Assembly (NCBI GenBank): GCA_029167225.1
Contig: JARFNK010000003.1
Span: forward strand, 248,001-312,000
Reading direction: 5' to 3'
Length of the DNA stretch: 64,000 nucleotides
DNA from: Sphingobium arseniciresistens
GTDB lineage: Bacteria; Pseudomonadota; Alphaproteobacteria; Sphingomonadales; Sphingomonadaceae
Shown: one piece after another, positions 1 through 7,487 of the stretch
Position numbering within the stretch: position 1 is the first letter of the stretch
Layout: each line of letters opens with the position of its first letter
The notes under the pieces: generated by a model
What the model was told of the DNA's origin: nothing
What the model saw: only the letters and a program-made list of their open reading frames with translations
Databases searched by the model: none
Made by a program: the position numbers and the translations under genes

Positions 1-53
1 TCCAAGCCGCTGGTCCAGGTGCCGGCAAGGCCGCTGGCCAGGTCATCGTCCAT
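1..53 (-). CDS. 5' end of an unidentified leftward gene (partial)
   Basis: From the ATG at 53 the minus strand reads an open frame starting MDDDLASGLAGTWTSGL and running off the window edge. The codons are strongly GC-biased at third positions, as in real genes of this genome. Only about 17 residues are visible, so no function can be given. The frame is also open upstream of the ATG, so the true start could lie further right. Confidence 0.35.
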   Translation of the reverse strand, partial: MDDDLASGLAGTWTSGL

Positions 54-396
54 GCGCCCCGTTACGGTGCGGGCACATGCACGCCAGCCCGTGACGGAGC
101 GGCGGAGCCTGCCGCGCGACGATGACGATGATCGTTATCGCCTGCTCGACGCGCCCGTGCTGCAGGGGGCGAGGTCTTCCTTTTCCGGCATGAAGATGGA
201 TGCCATTCGTCTCAATAGCAGGCCCTGTGGTCTCATCGGGCCGCTACGCTGCCCTTCACGCAAGGCGCGCCCATTCTTTCGACTCGGCGAGCCGATGCCA
301 CAGACCATCAAGAACAGCCTTGGCCTAAGGCGCCTTGGTCTCGATTGAGGCTGGGCGGCGCGCGGCGGTTGCACGCCCAGGCGTCGGTCGAGTGCC
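54..396. other. Intergenic region downstream of hom
   Basis: About 340 bases lie between the partial gene at the edge and the stop of homoserine dehydrogenase. Open frames here lack the codon bias of the neighbours and look fortuitous. The only structure noticed is a 10-base palindrome AAGGCGCCTT at 327-336, without a T tract. No RNA gene was recognised. Confidence 0.4.
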
Positions 397-1707
397 TCAG
401 TCGAGGATGTGCATGACGATCGGCGGTTCCAGCAAGCTGTCCGATCCCGCCAGGCTTGCCAGCGTTTCGACGACGCAATGTTCCTCGCCGGCATGGGTGA
501 CGATGGCGACGAGGACGCCGTCCGCCTGATTGGCGCCCCGCTGGATCATGCTTTCGATCGACACGCCGGCATCGCGGGTCGCCGCGGCGATTTCCGCCAG
601 CACCCCGGGGCGGTCCTGCACCCGGAAGCGCAGATAGACGCGGCCGGTGCGCCGGCCGGCGTCCGCGGGCTTCTGCGGCGAGAGCGCGTCCACGGCCATG
701 GCGAAGGCATCGCCATATTCGTCGCGCGCCACGTCGATCAGGTCGGCGACCACGGCGGATGCGGTCGGGCCTTCGCCGGCGCCCCGCCCCTGGAAGAACA
801 GCCGACCGACGAAATTGCCCTCCGCCACGACGGCGTTCAAAGACCCGTCGACATGGGCGAGCGGATGATCGAGCGGCACCAGCATCGGGTGGACACGCTG
901 GAACAGGCCCTCCGGCCCGTTCTCCGCCATGCCGACCAACCTGATCTTGAAGCCCAGCCCAGCCGCCTCGGCGATGTCGGCGGCGATCACATGGCGAATG
1001 CCGGTCACGGCGACCGCGGGGAAATCGATCTGCGTGCCGAAAGACAGGCTGGAGAGAATGGAGAGCTTGTGCGCGGCGTCGATACCGTCGATGTCGAAGC
1101 TCGGATCGGCTTCGGCATAGCCGAGATCCTGCGCTTCCTTCAGCACCTCTTCAAAGCCGCGCTTGTCCTTCTCCATGGTGGAGAGGATGTAGTTGCAGGT
1201 GCCGTTCAGGATGCCATAGACCCGGCTGATCTCATTGGCGGCGGCGCCTTCGCGCAGCCCCTTGATGACCGGGATGCCGCCGGCGACCGCCGCTTCATAT
1301 TTCAGCGCCACGCCGGCCGTCTCTGCGATCCCGGCCAACGCCATGCCATGATAGGCAAGCATCGCCTTGTTCGCGGTGACGAAAGGCTTGCCGGCCGACA
1401 GGCACTGGCGCGCGAGGGTGAGCGCGGGGCCATCCGCGCCGCCGATCAGTTCCACGATCGCGTCCACGTCGTCGCGCCCTGCAAGGCTCGCCATGTCGTC
1501 GACCCATTCATAGGGGGATAGGTCGACGCCGCGATCCTTGGTGCGGTCGCGCGCGGAAATGGCGACGACCTCGATGGGACGGCCAGCCCGCCGTGCGATC
1601 AGCGCGCCGTTGGTCTCGAGCAACCGGATCACGCCGCCGCCCACCGTTCCCAGGCCGACGATCGCAATCCTCAGCGGCCCTAAGCCATTGGCCCGCACAT
1701 CCGTCAT
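397..1707 (-). CDS. hom: Homoserine dehydrogenase
   Basis: Reduces aspartate semialdehyde to homoserine with NAD(P)H in the cytoplasm, the branch point to threonine and methionine. The 436-residue product has an N-terminal Rossmann motif GLGTVGGG (about residues 18-25), the central homoserine dehydrogenase domain with a conserved NGTCNYIL segment, and a C-terminal ACT domain (about 355-436, starting around RVQDRPGVLAEIA), the usual site of allosteric control by threonine. The length is normal for the family. The ATG at 1707 starts the conserved part; the frame is open further upstream but that extension has poor codon usage. The pathway partner thrC lies far away at 50.6 kb. Confidence 0.95.
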   Translation of the reverse strand: MTDVRANGLGPLRIAIVGLGTVGGGVIRLLETNGALIARRAGRPIEVVAISARDRTKDRGVDLSPYEWVDDMASLAGRDDVDAIVELIGGADGPALTLARQCLSAGKPFVTANKAMLAYHGMALAGIAETAGVALKYEAAVAGGIPVIKGLREGAAANEISRVYGILNGTCNYILSTMEKDKRGFEEVLKEAQDLGYAEADPSFDIDGIDAAHKLSILSSLSFGTQIDFPAVAVTGIRHVIAADIAEAAGLGFKIRLVGMAENGPEGLFQRVHPMLVPLDHPLAHVDGSLNAVVAEGNFVGRLFFQGRGAGEGPTASAVVADLIDVARDEYGDAFAMAVDALSPQKPADAGRRTGRVYLRFRVQDRPGVLAEIAAATRDAGVSIESMIQRGANQADGVLVAIVTHAGEEHCVVETLASLAGSDSLLEPPIVMHILD

Positions 1708-1864
1708 GTCAGCTCCTGCGCCCATTTTCCGTAGCAGCGGCTGATAGACTCCGACCCCGGCTTTTCCAAGGGGGCGATTGCAGGGGCGGCGCGGGGAGGG
1801 TGGCTTTGCCCCGCGTGCCCTTGGGCCCGATGCCTGGCGTGCTGCTGTTCGGTGGTGCGTCGGC

Positions 1865-2740
1865 TCAGGCTTGGGCCCCGCGCGTCCGGCCGCACGCGCC
1901 AAGGCCCTGGAGCACAAGCTGATAGTCGGCCCGCGCCGCCTCGGCATCCGCCACGCCCAGCGTCCGCACCGATCGGGCTGGCAGGGCCGCGGGCAGGCCG
2001 CAGGCGAGTCGATACCATAGGAGGCTGTTCTGCTTTGGCGTCGCGGCGGCTTCGTCCACGATCTCGCCAAGTGCCACGGCCCATTGCGGCGTGCTGCCCG
2101 GCCGCCTGACGATGGAAAGGGAAACCGGCTGGCCGGTGTCGGTCTTGAGGAAGATCTGTGTCTCGCCTTCGCCGGCGATTGTGCCTGCGACGTGAAAGGC
2201 GTCGCCGATATCGGTGACGCGCGGCGGCGGCGATGCGCCGAGCGCTTCGCCCGTTATCGCCTTGACCTGCGCCTCCATGCCAGGCGTCCAGCCGACCTGT
2301 GCGTCGGGTGCGGTAAGTTGCACCTCGCCAGGGCGGCTGCCACGCGTTGCGAACAGCAGCACCTGCTGCCGCTTCAGCTTGGGCGCCTTGCCGCGCGAAT
2401 CCAGCGGGACGTCATAGAGATAGGAAATTTCCGGCGCGATTCCCCCCTCGCCGCGAATCAGATTCGTCACCTGGGCCGTCATATAGGCCCTCCGATGTCC
2501 CGATTTGACCCCCTGGGCCTGTTCGGGCTTGAGGAAAATGACGTCCGTCACGGTCGCTTTCACCACTAGCGGAGCGGTCGTCGCCAGATCGGCGAGATCG
2601 GCATAGGAGAGGGGCGTTGCCACCGCTCGCACATTGCTCGCGGCAGCTGCAAAACTCCCGGAAACTAAGGTGTTCGAGGCAAAAATGAGGCAGGATGAAC
2701 AGAGTGTTCTGAATATTGTAGTGGAGGAAATCGGCAGCAT
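1865..2740 (-). CDS. Exported protein of unknown function
   Basis: The family was not recognised. The 291-residue product begins with a plausible Sec signal peptide (hydrophobic stretch ending in AAAAS) and then a globular region with few long hydrophobic segments, so a periplasmic or surface location is inferred. A phrase near residue 100, YLYDVPLDSRGKAPKLKRQQ, and mixed alpha/beta character suggest a soluble domain. The ATG at 2740 gives a tidy signal peptide; an upstream ATG at 2773 would add 11 charged residues. It lies 157 bases upstream of hom on the same strand and could be cotranscribed. Confidence 0.7.
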   Translation of the reverse strand: MLPISSTTIFRTLCSSCLIFASNTLVSGSFAAAASNVRAVATPLSYADLADLATTAPLVVKATVTDVIFLKPEQAQGVKSGHRRAYMTAQVTNLIRGEGGIAPEISYLYDVPLDSRGKAPKLKRQQVLLFATRGSRPGEVQLTAPDAQVGWTPGMEAQVKAITGEALGASPPPRVTDIGDAFHVAGTIAGEGETQIFLKTDTGQPVSLSIVRRPGSTPQWAVALGEIVDEAAATPKQNSLLWYRLACGLPAALPARSVRTLGVADAEAARADYQLVLQGLGACGRTRGAQA

Positions 2741-2989
2741 GTTCGTTAAGTCCCTATCGATCGTGGCGATCATGCCACAGGCAAGAAAATAAGGCTCGTT
2801 TTATGCACAGCGTGTTTACCTTCGATAAAGCGTTTGCGTCCCGCGATTGCCCGCGATAGGAATTGCCGCGATAGCAAACAAGCGGACTTGGGCCAAAAGA
2901 TGAACGGGGTAGCCCCCGGGCACCTGATGGCTCTGTTTGCTAGTGGTCGTACCAAATTATGAAGCCGAGTTAAGGAGTGTCGTTGCTGA

Positions 2990-3646
2990 ATGGCCTATGC
3001 TGACCACTCACAATCATCGAGTCGCACGATCTCGATCATTATCGTCGCCCTGATTCACGCGGTTCTCGGCTACGCTTTCGTCACTGGCCTTGGCATGAAA
3101 TATGTCAAAAAGGCGGCGGAACAGCTGAATGTCGTCGACGTGAAGGAAGAGCCGCCGCCACCCGATGAGGAGCCGCCGCCGCCGCCGCCCGAAAAAACAA
3201 TCGAGCCGCCGCCGGTCGTGTCGCCTCCGCCGATCGTGCAGACCCCGGCACCGGCACCGCCGATCCAGGTCGTCAGAACGCCTCCCCCGGTGTTCATCCC
3301 GACCCCGGTCGCAGCGCCTCCGCCGCCTCCGCCGCCCGCTGCGCCTTCGGTCAGCAAGGCTGCAGGCGCCAAGGGTAATCCTGCAAGCTGGATCACGAAT
3401 GACGACTATCCGCCATCGGCCATCCGCGCCGAGGCCCAGGGTACGTCTGCCATTACGTGGGAAATCAACGAGCAGGGCCGCGTCGAGAATTGCCGTGTGA
3501 CCGCATCCAGCGGCAATGCGGATCTGGACGAAACCGCATGCCGCCTGATTTCTCGTCGCGGCCGCTATTCGCCCGCGCTCGACCAGAACGGCAACGCTAT
3601 GCGATCGACCCAGTCGCGTCGCGTGGTGTGGAAGCTGCCCCAGTAA
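2990..3646 (+). CDS. tonB: TonB-family energy transducer
   Basis: Carries inner-membrane proton-motive energy to TonB-dependent outer-membrane receptors. The 218-residue product has one N-terminal membrane segment (about 12-33), a Pro-rich periplasmic linker (about 55-125, with long proline and Glu/Lys-Pro runs) and a C-terminal TonB domain (about 130-218) containing YPPSAIRAEAQGTS and a VENCRVTASSGN-type strand. It is the first gene of a cluster with exbB and three exbD genes, all rightward, which strongly supports the function. Receptor genes are not in this window, so the substrate (iron siderophores, plant-derived compounds or others) is unknown. Confidence 0.93.
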   Translation: MAYADHSQSSSRTISIIIVALIHAVLGYAFVTGLGMKYVKKAAEQLNVVDVKEEPPPPDEEPPPPPPEKTIEPPPVVSPPPIVQTPAPAPPIQVVRTPPPVFIPTPVAAPPPPPPPAAPSVSKAAGAKGNPASWITNDDYPPSAIRAEAQGTSAITWEINEQGRVENCRVTASSGNADLDETACRLISRRGRYSPALDQNGNAMRSTQSRRVVWKLPQ

Positions 3647-3717
3647 TCTTAACTCAAGGGGCGGCTGGCGTGGCCGCTGCTCCTCTTCACTGCATCCATT
3701 AGAGGGAAGTCACAAAA

Positions 3718-4479
3718 ATGTTGATTGAGATCGCAGCTGCCGCTGCCCCGAAGCCGGCAAACCCCTACGGCCTGCTCGAAGCCCTTGAGCAGGGCGGCGT
3801 CATTGCCTGGACCGTGTTCATCATCCTCTGCGCCATGTCCGTGGGCACCTTCTTCATCCTGTTCACCAAGCTGATCGAGCAGCAGAAGGTGATCAACCAG
3901 TCGAAGAAGATTCGTGCGACCTTCTGGCGCGCGCCTTCGCTGAAGGAAGGTTCCGCCAAGCTGGAGAAGAACTCCGCCTACAAGCAGCTCGTCGACGACG
4001 GCATCGCCGCTCAGGAACAGCATGGCAAGCTGACCGATCCGGTCGAAGCGCATGACTGGCTGCACGGCTCGCTCGCTCGCTCGGAAGCCGCGATCAACTC
4101 GAAGCTGGGTGGCGGTCTCGCCTTCCTCGCAACCGTTGGTGCGACCTCGCCGTTCATCGGTCTGTTCGGTACGGTTATCGGTATCTACCGCGCACTCATC
4201 AAGATCGGCGCTGCCGGTCAGGCCTCGATCGACGCCGTTGCCGGCCCGGTCGGTGAAGCTCTGATCATGACCGCGCTGGGTCTGGCCGTGGCCGTTCCCG
4301 CCGTGCTTGCCTACAACTTCCTGCAGCGTCGCAACAAGTCGATCGCTGAAGGCCTTGCTGCCTTCTCGACCGACCTGCTGGGCTACCTGGTGTCGAACGG
4401 TGCGGTGAAGCCGGTCGTTTCGACTGCCGCGCCTGCTCCGGCGGCCAAGCCCGCCACTGCGGCGGCGACCAAGGCCTGA
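3718..4479 (+). CDS. exbB: ExbB/TolQ/MotA-type proton channel subunit
   Basis: Forms the pentameric inner-membrane proton channel that powers TonB. The 253-residue protein has an Ala/Pro-rich start, a first membrane helix (about 28-50), a cytoplasmic loop, and two further helices (about 135-160 and 180-205) holding the signature [18 protein letters not shown] and the downstream [26 protein letters not shown] low-complexity Ala/Pro/Lys tail ends the protein. It follows tonB by 71 bases and precedes exbD by 102 bases, so an operon is likely. Confidence 0.95.
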   Translation: MLIEIAAAAAPKPANPYGLLEALEQGGVIAWTVFIILCAMSVGTFFILFTKLIEQQKVINQSKKIRATFWRAPSLKEGSAKLEKNSAYKQLVDDGIAAQEQHGKLTDPVEAHDWLHGSLARSEAAINSKLGGGLAFLATVGATSPFIGLFGTVIGIYRALIKIGAAGQASIDAVAGPVGEALIMTALGLAVAVPAVLAYNFLQRRNKSIAEGLAAFSTDLLGYLVSNGAVKPVVSTAAPAPAAKPATAAATKA

Positions 4480-4581
4480 TCCATCCCGTTCATCTGGCCG
4501 GCGTCCAATGGAGCGCCGGCCGGACATTCCGGGGCCGGCCTACGGAAGCCGGTAGCGACAGACAAGTTAGGATACTGATTT

Positions 4582-5070
4582 ATGGCAATGAGCGTTGGCT
4601 CCGACGGCGGTGACGAAAAGCCGATGTCCGACATCAACACGACGCCGCTCGTCGACGTCATGCTGGTGCTGCTCATCATCTTTCTCATCGCGGTCCCGGT
4701 GGTCGTCCAGACGATCGACCTTCAACTTCCCAAGGTGGCGTTCGAGCCGACCACGACCAAGCCCGAAAACGTCTCTCTCTCGGTGACTTCTGCTGCTGAC
4801 GGTAGTTGCCAGGTTTATTGGAACCTGACCAAGGTCAATTCCGAAGACCTGCTCAACCGCGCGGTCGCCAAGCTGGAAGCCGATGTGAAGAAGGCGGGCG
4901 GCGTCGAGAACATGACGGTGGAAGATCTGCCCGAAGTGCATATCCGGGGTGACATCAACACGCCCTGGCGCTGCATCGGCGGCACCATCTATACCATGCA
5001 GCGTGCGGGTTTCCCCAAGGTCGGCTTCATTTCCGAACCTGAGCCGGGTTCGACCACCCAGCGCCTCTAA
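4582..5070 (+). CDS. exbD: ExbD/TolR-type biopolymer transport protein, divergent copy
   Basis: Partner of ExbB in TonB energisation. The 162-residue product has a short cytoplasmic N-terminus with the conserved MSDINTTPLVDVMLVLLIIF segment, whose membrane Asp is the proposed proton carrier, followed by a periplasmic domain. Compared with the two downstream copies it is longer, clearly diverged, and carries two periplasmic cysteines (in GSCQVYW and PWRCIGG), which could form a disulfide. The cluster thus holds one distinct and two near-identical ExbD proteins. It lies 114 bases upstream of the second copy. Confidence 0.93.
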   Translation: MAMSVGSDGGDEKPMSDINTTPLVDVMLVLLIIFLIAVPVVVQTIDLQLPKVAFEPTTTKPENVSLSVTSAADGSCQVYWNLTKVNSEDLLNRAVAKLEADVKKAGGVENMTVEDLPEVHIRGDINTPWRCIGGTIYTMQRAGFPKVGFISEPEPGSTTQRL

Positions 5071-5184
5071 GGCGTCGCGGGATCATATTGGAGGCGGCGG
5101 GCGCGATCCTGTCGATACTGCCGCCCCAACTGCCTTGAACAATTTTGACCGGCCAGCCCGGTCCCTAGTCAGGAGTGCCAAGTC

Positions 5185-5607
5185 ATGGCGATGAGTGCTG
5201 GCAGCGATGATGGCGAGCCGATGATGGACATGAACACGACGCCGTTGATCGACGTCATGCTCGTGCTCCTCATCATGTTCATCATCACCATTCCGATCCA
5301 GACCCATGCGGTGAAGATCGACCTTCCGCAGAACGCCCCGCCGACGCCCAACACGATCGACCCTGTGAAGAACAAGGTCACGATCGACCCTGCAGGCACG
5401 ATCGCCTGGAACGGTGCGGCGATCGACCTGCTGACCCTGCGCCAGTATCTGGGGCAGTCGCTGCAGCTGGCGGTCGAACCGGAACTGCAGTTTCAGCCCG
5501 ATGCGCAGGCCAAATATGTGGTCGTCGACCAGGTGTTGGCCGAGATCAAGCGTTCGGGCGTGACGAAGCTGGGCTTCGTCGGTAACGAGCAATACGGCAC
5601 ATTCTAG
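5185..5607 (+). CDS. exbD: ExbD/TolR-type biopolymer transport protein, tandem copy A
   Basis: The 140-residue ExbD has the conserved MMDMNTTPLIDVMLVLLIMF membrane segment with the functional Asp and a periplasmic domain ending in TKLGFVGNEQYGTF. It differs from the next gene (5792-6214) at only five residues, clustered after the membrane helix: P/S, N/D, T/V, I/V and A/S. Many nucleotide differences are synonymous. This is a tandem duplication kept under purifying selection. It is separated from its twin by 184 bases that contain a strong hairpin. Confidence 0.94.
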   Translation: MAMSAGSDDGEPMMDMNTTPLIDVMLVLLIMFIITIPIQTHAVKIDLPQNAPPTPNTIDPVKNKVTIDPAGTIAWNGAAIDLLTLRQYLGQSLQLAVEPELQFQPDAQAKYVVVDQVLAEIKRSGVTKLGFVGNEQYGTF

Positions 5608-5665
5608 GATGTCTCTGGCCGGGCGTGTGCGTCTGGGCCTGGGAAGCTCGAAAAATGAGCGATAA

Positions 5666-5700
5666 CGGGGTGTGATCCTGTCTCTTGGGATCATACCCCG
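5666..5700. terminator. Hairpin between the two near-identical exbD genes
   Basis: The arms CGGGGTGTGATCC (5666-5678) and GGATCATACCCCG (5688-5700) pair over 13 positions with one G-T pair, around a 9-base loop. Only a weak T-containing stretch follows, so this may be a partial terminator, an attenuator, or a stabilising hairpin that sets the dose of the downstream exbD copy. Confidence 0.5.
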
Positions 5701-5791
5701 CTTTGCGATGTTTTGAAGCTGGTCGCATGGCCGCCGCAGGTACCTTGCGGCCGGTTTTCGATTTTAACGACAATGATGGAGTGCCAGAATC

Positions 5792-6214
5792 ATGGCGATG
5801 AGCGCCGGTAGCGATGATGGCGAACCGATGATGGACATGAACACGACGCCGTTGATCGACGTCATGCTCGTGCTCCTCATCATGTTCATCATTACCATCC
5901 CCATCCAGACCCATGCGGTGAAGATCGACCTTCCGCAAAATGCGCCCTCCACGCCTGACGTAGTGGATCCGGTCAAGAACAAGGTCACGATCGATCCGTC
6001 AGGCACGATTGCCTGGAACGGCGCGGCGATCGACCTGCTGACCCTGCGCCAGTATCTGGGGCAGTCGCTGCAGCTGGCGGTCGAACCGGAACTGCAGTTC
6101 CAGCCGGATGCGCAGGCCAAATATGTGGTCGTCGACCAGGTGCTGGCCGAGATCAAGCGTTCGGGCGTGACGAAGCTGGGCTTCGTCGGCAACGAGCAGT
6201 ACGGCACCTTCTAG
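5792..6214 (+). CDS. exbD: ExbD/TolR-type biopolymer transport protein, tandem copy B
   Basis: The last gene of the tonB-exbB-exbD cluster. The 140-residue product is 135/140 identical to copy A. In the 3' part (from about 6008) I counted eight nucleotide differences from copy A, all synonymous. The bases before the start (GGAGTGCCA followed by a few bases and ATGGCGATGAG) also match those of copy A, so the duplicated unit included the ribosome-binding region. An extra copy may raise ExbD dosage or pair with a different ExbB/TonB elsewhere; neither can be settled here. Confidence 0.94.
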   Translation: MAMSAGSDDGEPMMDMNTTPLIDVMLVLLIMFIITIPIQTHAVKIDLPQNAPSTPDVVDPVKNKVTIDPSGTIAWNGAAIDLLTLRQYLGQSLQLAVEPELQFQPDAQAKYVVVDQVLAEIKRSGVTKLGFVGNEQYGTF

Positions 6215-6226
6215 GCGATGCATGTG

Positions 6227-6255
6227 TAATGCCGGCGATCACTCCGCCGGCATTA
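6227..6255 (+). terminator. Probable terminator of the tonB-exbB-exbD operon
   Basis: A perfect 11-base stem, TAATGCCGGCG (6227-6237) with CGCCGGCATTA (6245-6255), encloses a 7-base loop 13 bases after the last exbD stop codon. The T tract is poor, so termination would rest mainly on the strong stem. Confidence 0.65.
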
Positions 6256-6732
6256 AAGTCTCGCGGCCGGATTTCCCGCTCGGTCTGCACCATCAAATGA
6301 TCGCGCCCAATGCCCGCCGAAGGGGCATGTTCACGGCAGCGTCGATCGCGCTTCCATCCGATATTGCTGGACGCTTCTTTCGGTCGGATGTCGAATGCGG
6401 CTTGGACTTCCAATCATTCCATCCGCTGCCCGGTGAAGATCTGCGCGGACGAATCGATGCTTCACGCATGGCAAACATGCTGGCGTAACGGCTTCGGTCA
6501 GGACGCCGTGCGTCATCAAAGGACAATGGCCTCAAGGCCTCCGCGGAGCATTGTCGTCCTCCATGCCCCCTTCGGCGCTGGCGCAGCACATTGTTTTGGC
6601 ATCGATTTTCCTTGCCGTGCCATCCGCTCTTTAATGGCCTTCGTGCCGCAGCTCCGGAATGGTCCCATTAAGCAGTTCGTCACCATTTGCCTTTAGGTTT
6701 GGAAGATAATCTAGCTTCGGTGCGGCAAAAAG
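6256..6732. other. Noncoding region rich in small hairpins
   Basis: No credible gene was found between the operon terminator and the PilZ gene; open frames present lack normal codon bias. Several dyads are visible: ATGCCC/GGGCAT at 6310-6315 and 6323-6328, CATCCGA/TCGGATG at 6354-6361 and 6384-6390, and a compound structure at 6521-6559 in which GGACAATG pairs with CATTGTC-G-TCC around two inner stems (GGCC-TCAA-GGCC and CTCCGCGGAG). A structured RNA is possible but not shown. Confidence 0.4.
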
Positions 6733-7068
6733 ATGGGCGCGGAACGACTGGCCAGCAAAGGCGAAGATGGGCGGCAGGCAGACCGTCATGACGTGCTGAT
6801 CGGCGTGAAGCTGCGCCGGGCCGGGGAAACCTGGTTCGCCAGCCGGATCGTGGATCTCACCCAGGAAGGCTTCCGCCTGCAGAGCTTCGTGAAGCTGGAA
6901 GCGGGCATGGAACTATGGATCATGCTGCCGGGGTTCGAGGGGCGTCGCGCGACCATCGTCTGGGCGCAGAATCATGAGGCTGGATGCAGTTTCGAACGGC
7001 CCCTCCATCCCGCCATCCTGGACCATATCCTCAAGACCGCCAATGCCGCGAGCCTCGATCACGATTGA
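6733..7068 (+). CDS. PilZ-domain protein
   Basis: A 111-residue single-domain protein matching the PilZ fold, which usually binds cyclic di-GMP and controls motility, cellulose or polysaccharide output. An RQADR stretch near residue 14 fits the RxxxR motif. The second motif (D/N-x-S-x-x-G) appears as DLTQEG, with Thr in place of Ser, so cyclic di-GMP binding is plausible but not certain. It stands alone between two noncoding stretches, so its partner or output is unknown. Confidence 0.8.
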   Translation: MGAERLASKGEDGRQADRHDVLIGVKLRRAGETWFASRIVDLTQEGFRLQSFVKLEAGMELWIMLPGFEGRRATIVWAQNHEAGCSFERPLHPAILDHILKTANAASLDHD

Positions 7069-7487
7069 AGCATTATGCGGGCAATACGGACCTCCGCCGA
7101 GCGCCGATGGACATTCAGCCCTGACGGCCGGCAAATGGTGATTCCCCGTGCTTCCGGTGCTCTCCTGCTTTGAGTGCGCTGCGTTAAAATGAGGCGCGTG
7201 TCTCATTTTTAAGGGCCACGAACAACCACCATTTTCGGCACGTCATCTTCTGAATGTCGATGCCGCCTCGCGCCAGGCTGGCGCTGGAGCGCGCCTTTTC
7301 ACGGCATGGCTCAGCCGCTCGGCGGCCGGGTCGATCGATGCATCCCATCCCATCGCTCTGCGTTTCGCACGCCCGGATCCTTTGGCCCATTCAAGGCAAG
7401 CGTGAAGCTAAACCCCCCGGCATCAAGAGCGTGACCAAGACTGAAGCGGGGTGTGCGATGGCCGCCGGCGCAGATCTGGCGTGCGAG
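7069..7487. other. Intergenic region between convergent PilZ and ABC exporter genes
   Basis: No gene with convincing codon bias was seen. The region holds an AT-rich dyad AAAATGAG (7186-7193) with CTCATTTT (7202-7209), followed by another T and AA, and a GC-rich 15-base palindrome GCGCCAGGCTGGCGC at 7270-7284. Either could end transcription of one of the convergent neighbours. Confidence 0.4.

Noticed and set aside
409-1521. Long plus-strand open frame opposite hom
   Set aside because: It mirrors the homoserine dehydrogenase gene, which has clear motifs; high GC content produces long antisense frames. The same holds for long frames opposite the helicase, oxidase and topoisomerase genes.
1708-2070. 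Upstream in-frame extension of hom
   Set aside because: The extension is Arg/Pro-rich with poor codon bias and no family similarity, and it overlaps the exported unknown gene; the conserved protein begins at 1707.
6310-6696. A 128-codon open frame in the noncoding region after the exbD genes
   Set aside because: Codon bias is unlike that of real genes here, composition is odd (many Arg, Ser and Cys), and hairpins overlap it.
7077-7180. Possible small gene of about 32 residues after the PilZ gene
   Set aside because: No ribosome-binding site, poor codon bias and no recognisable features.
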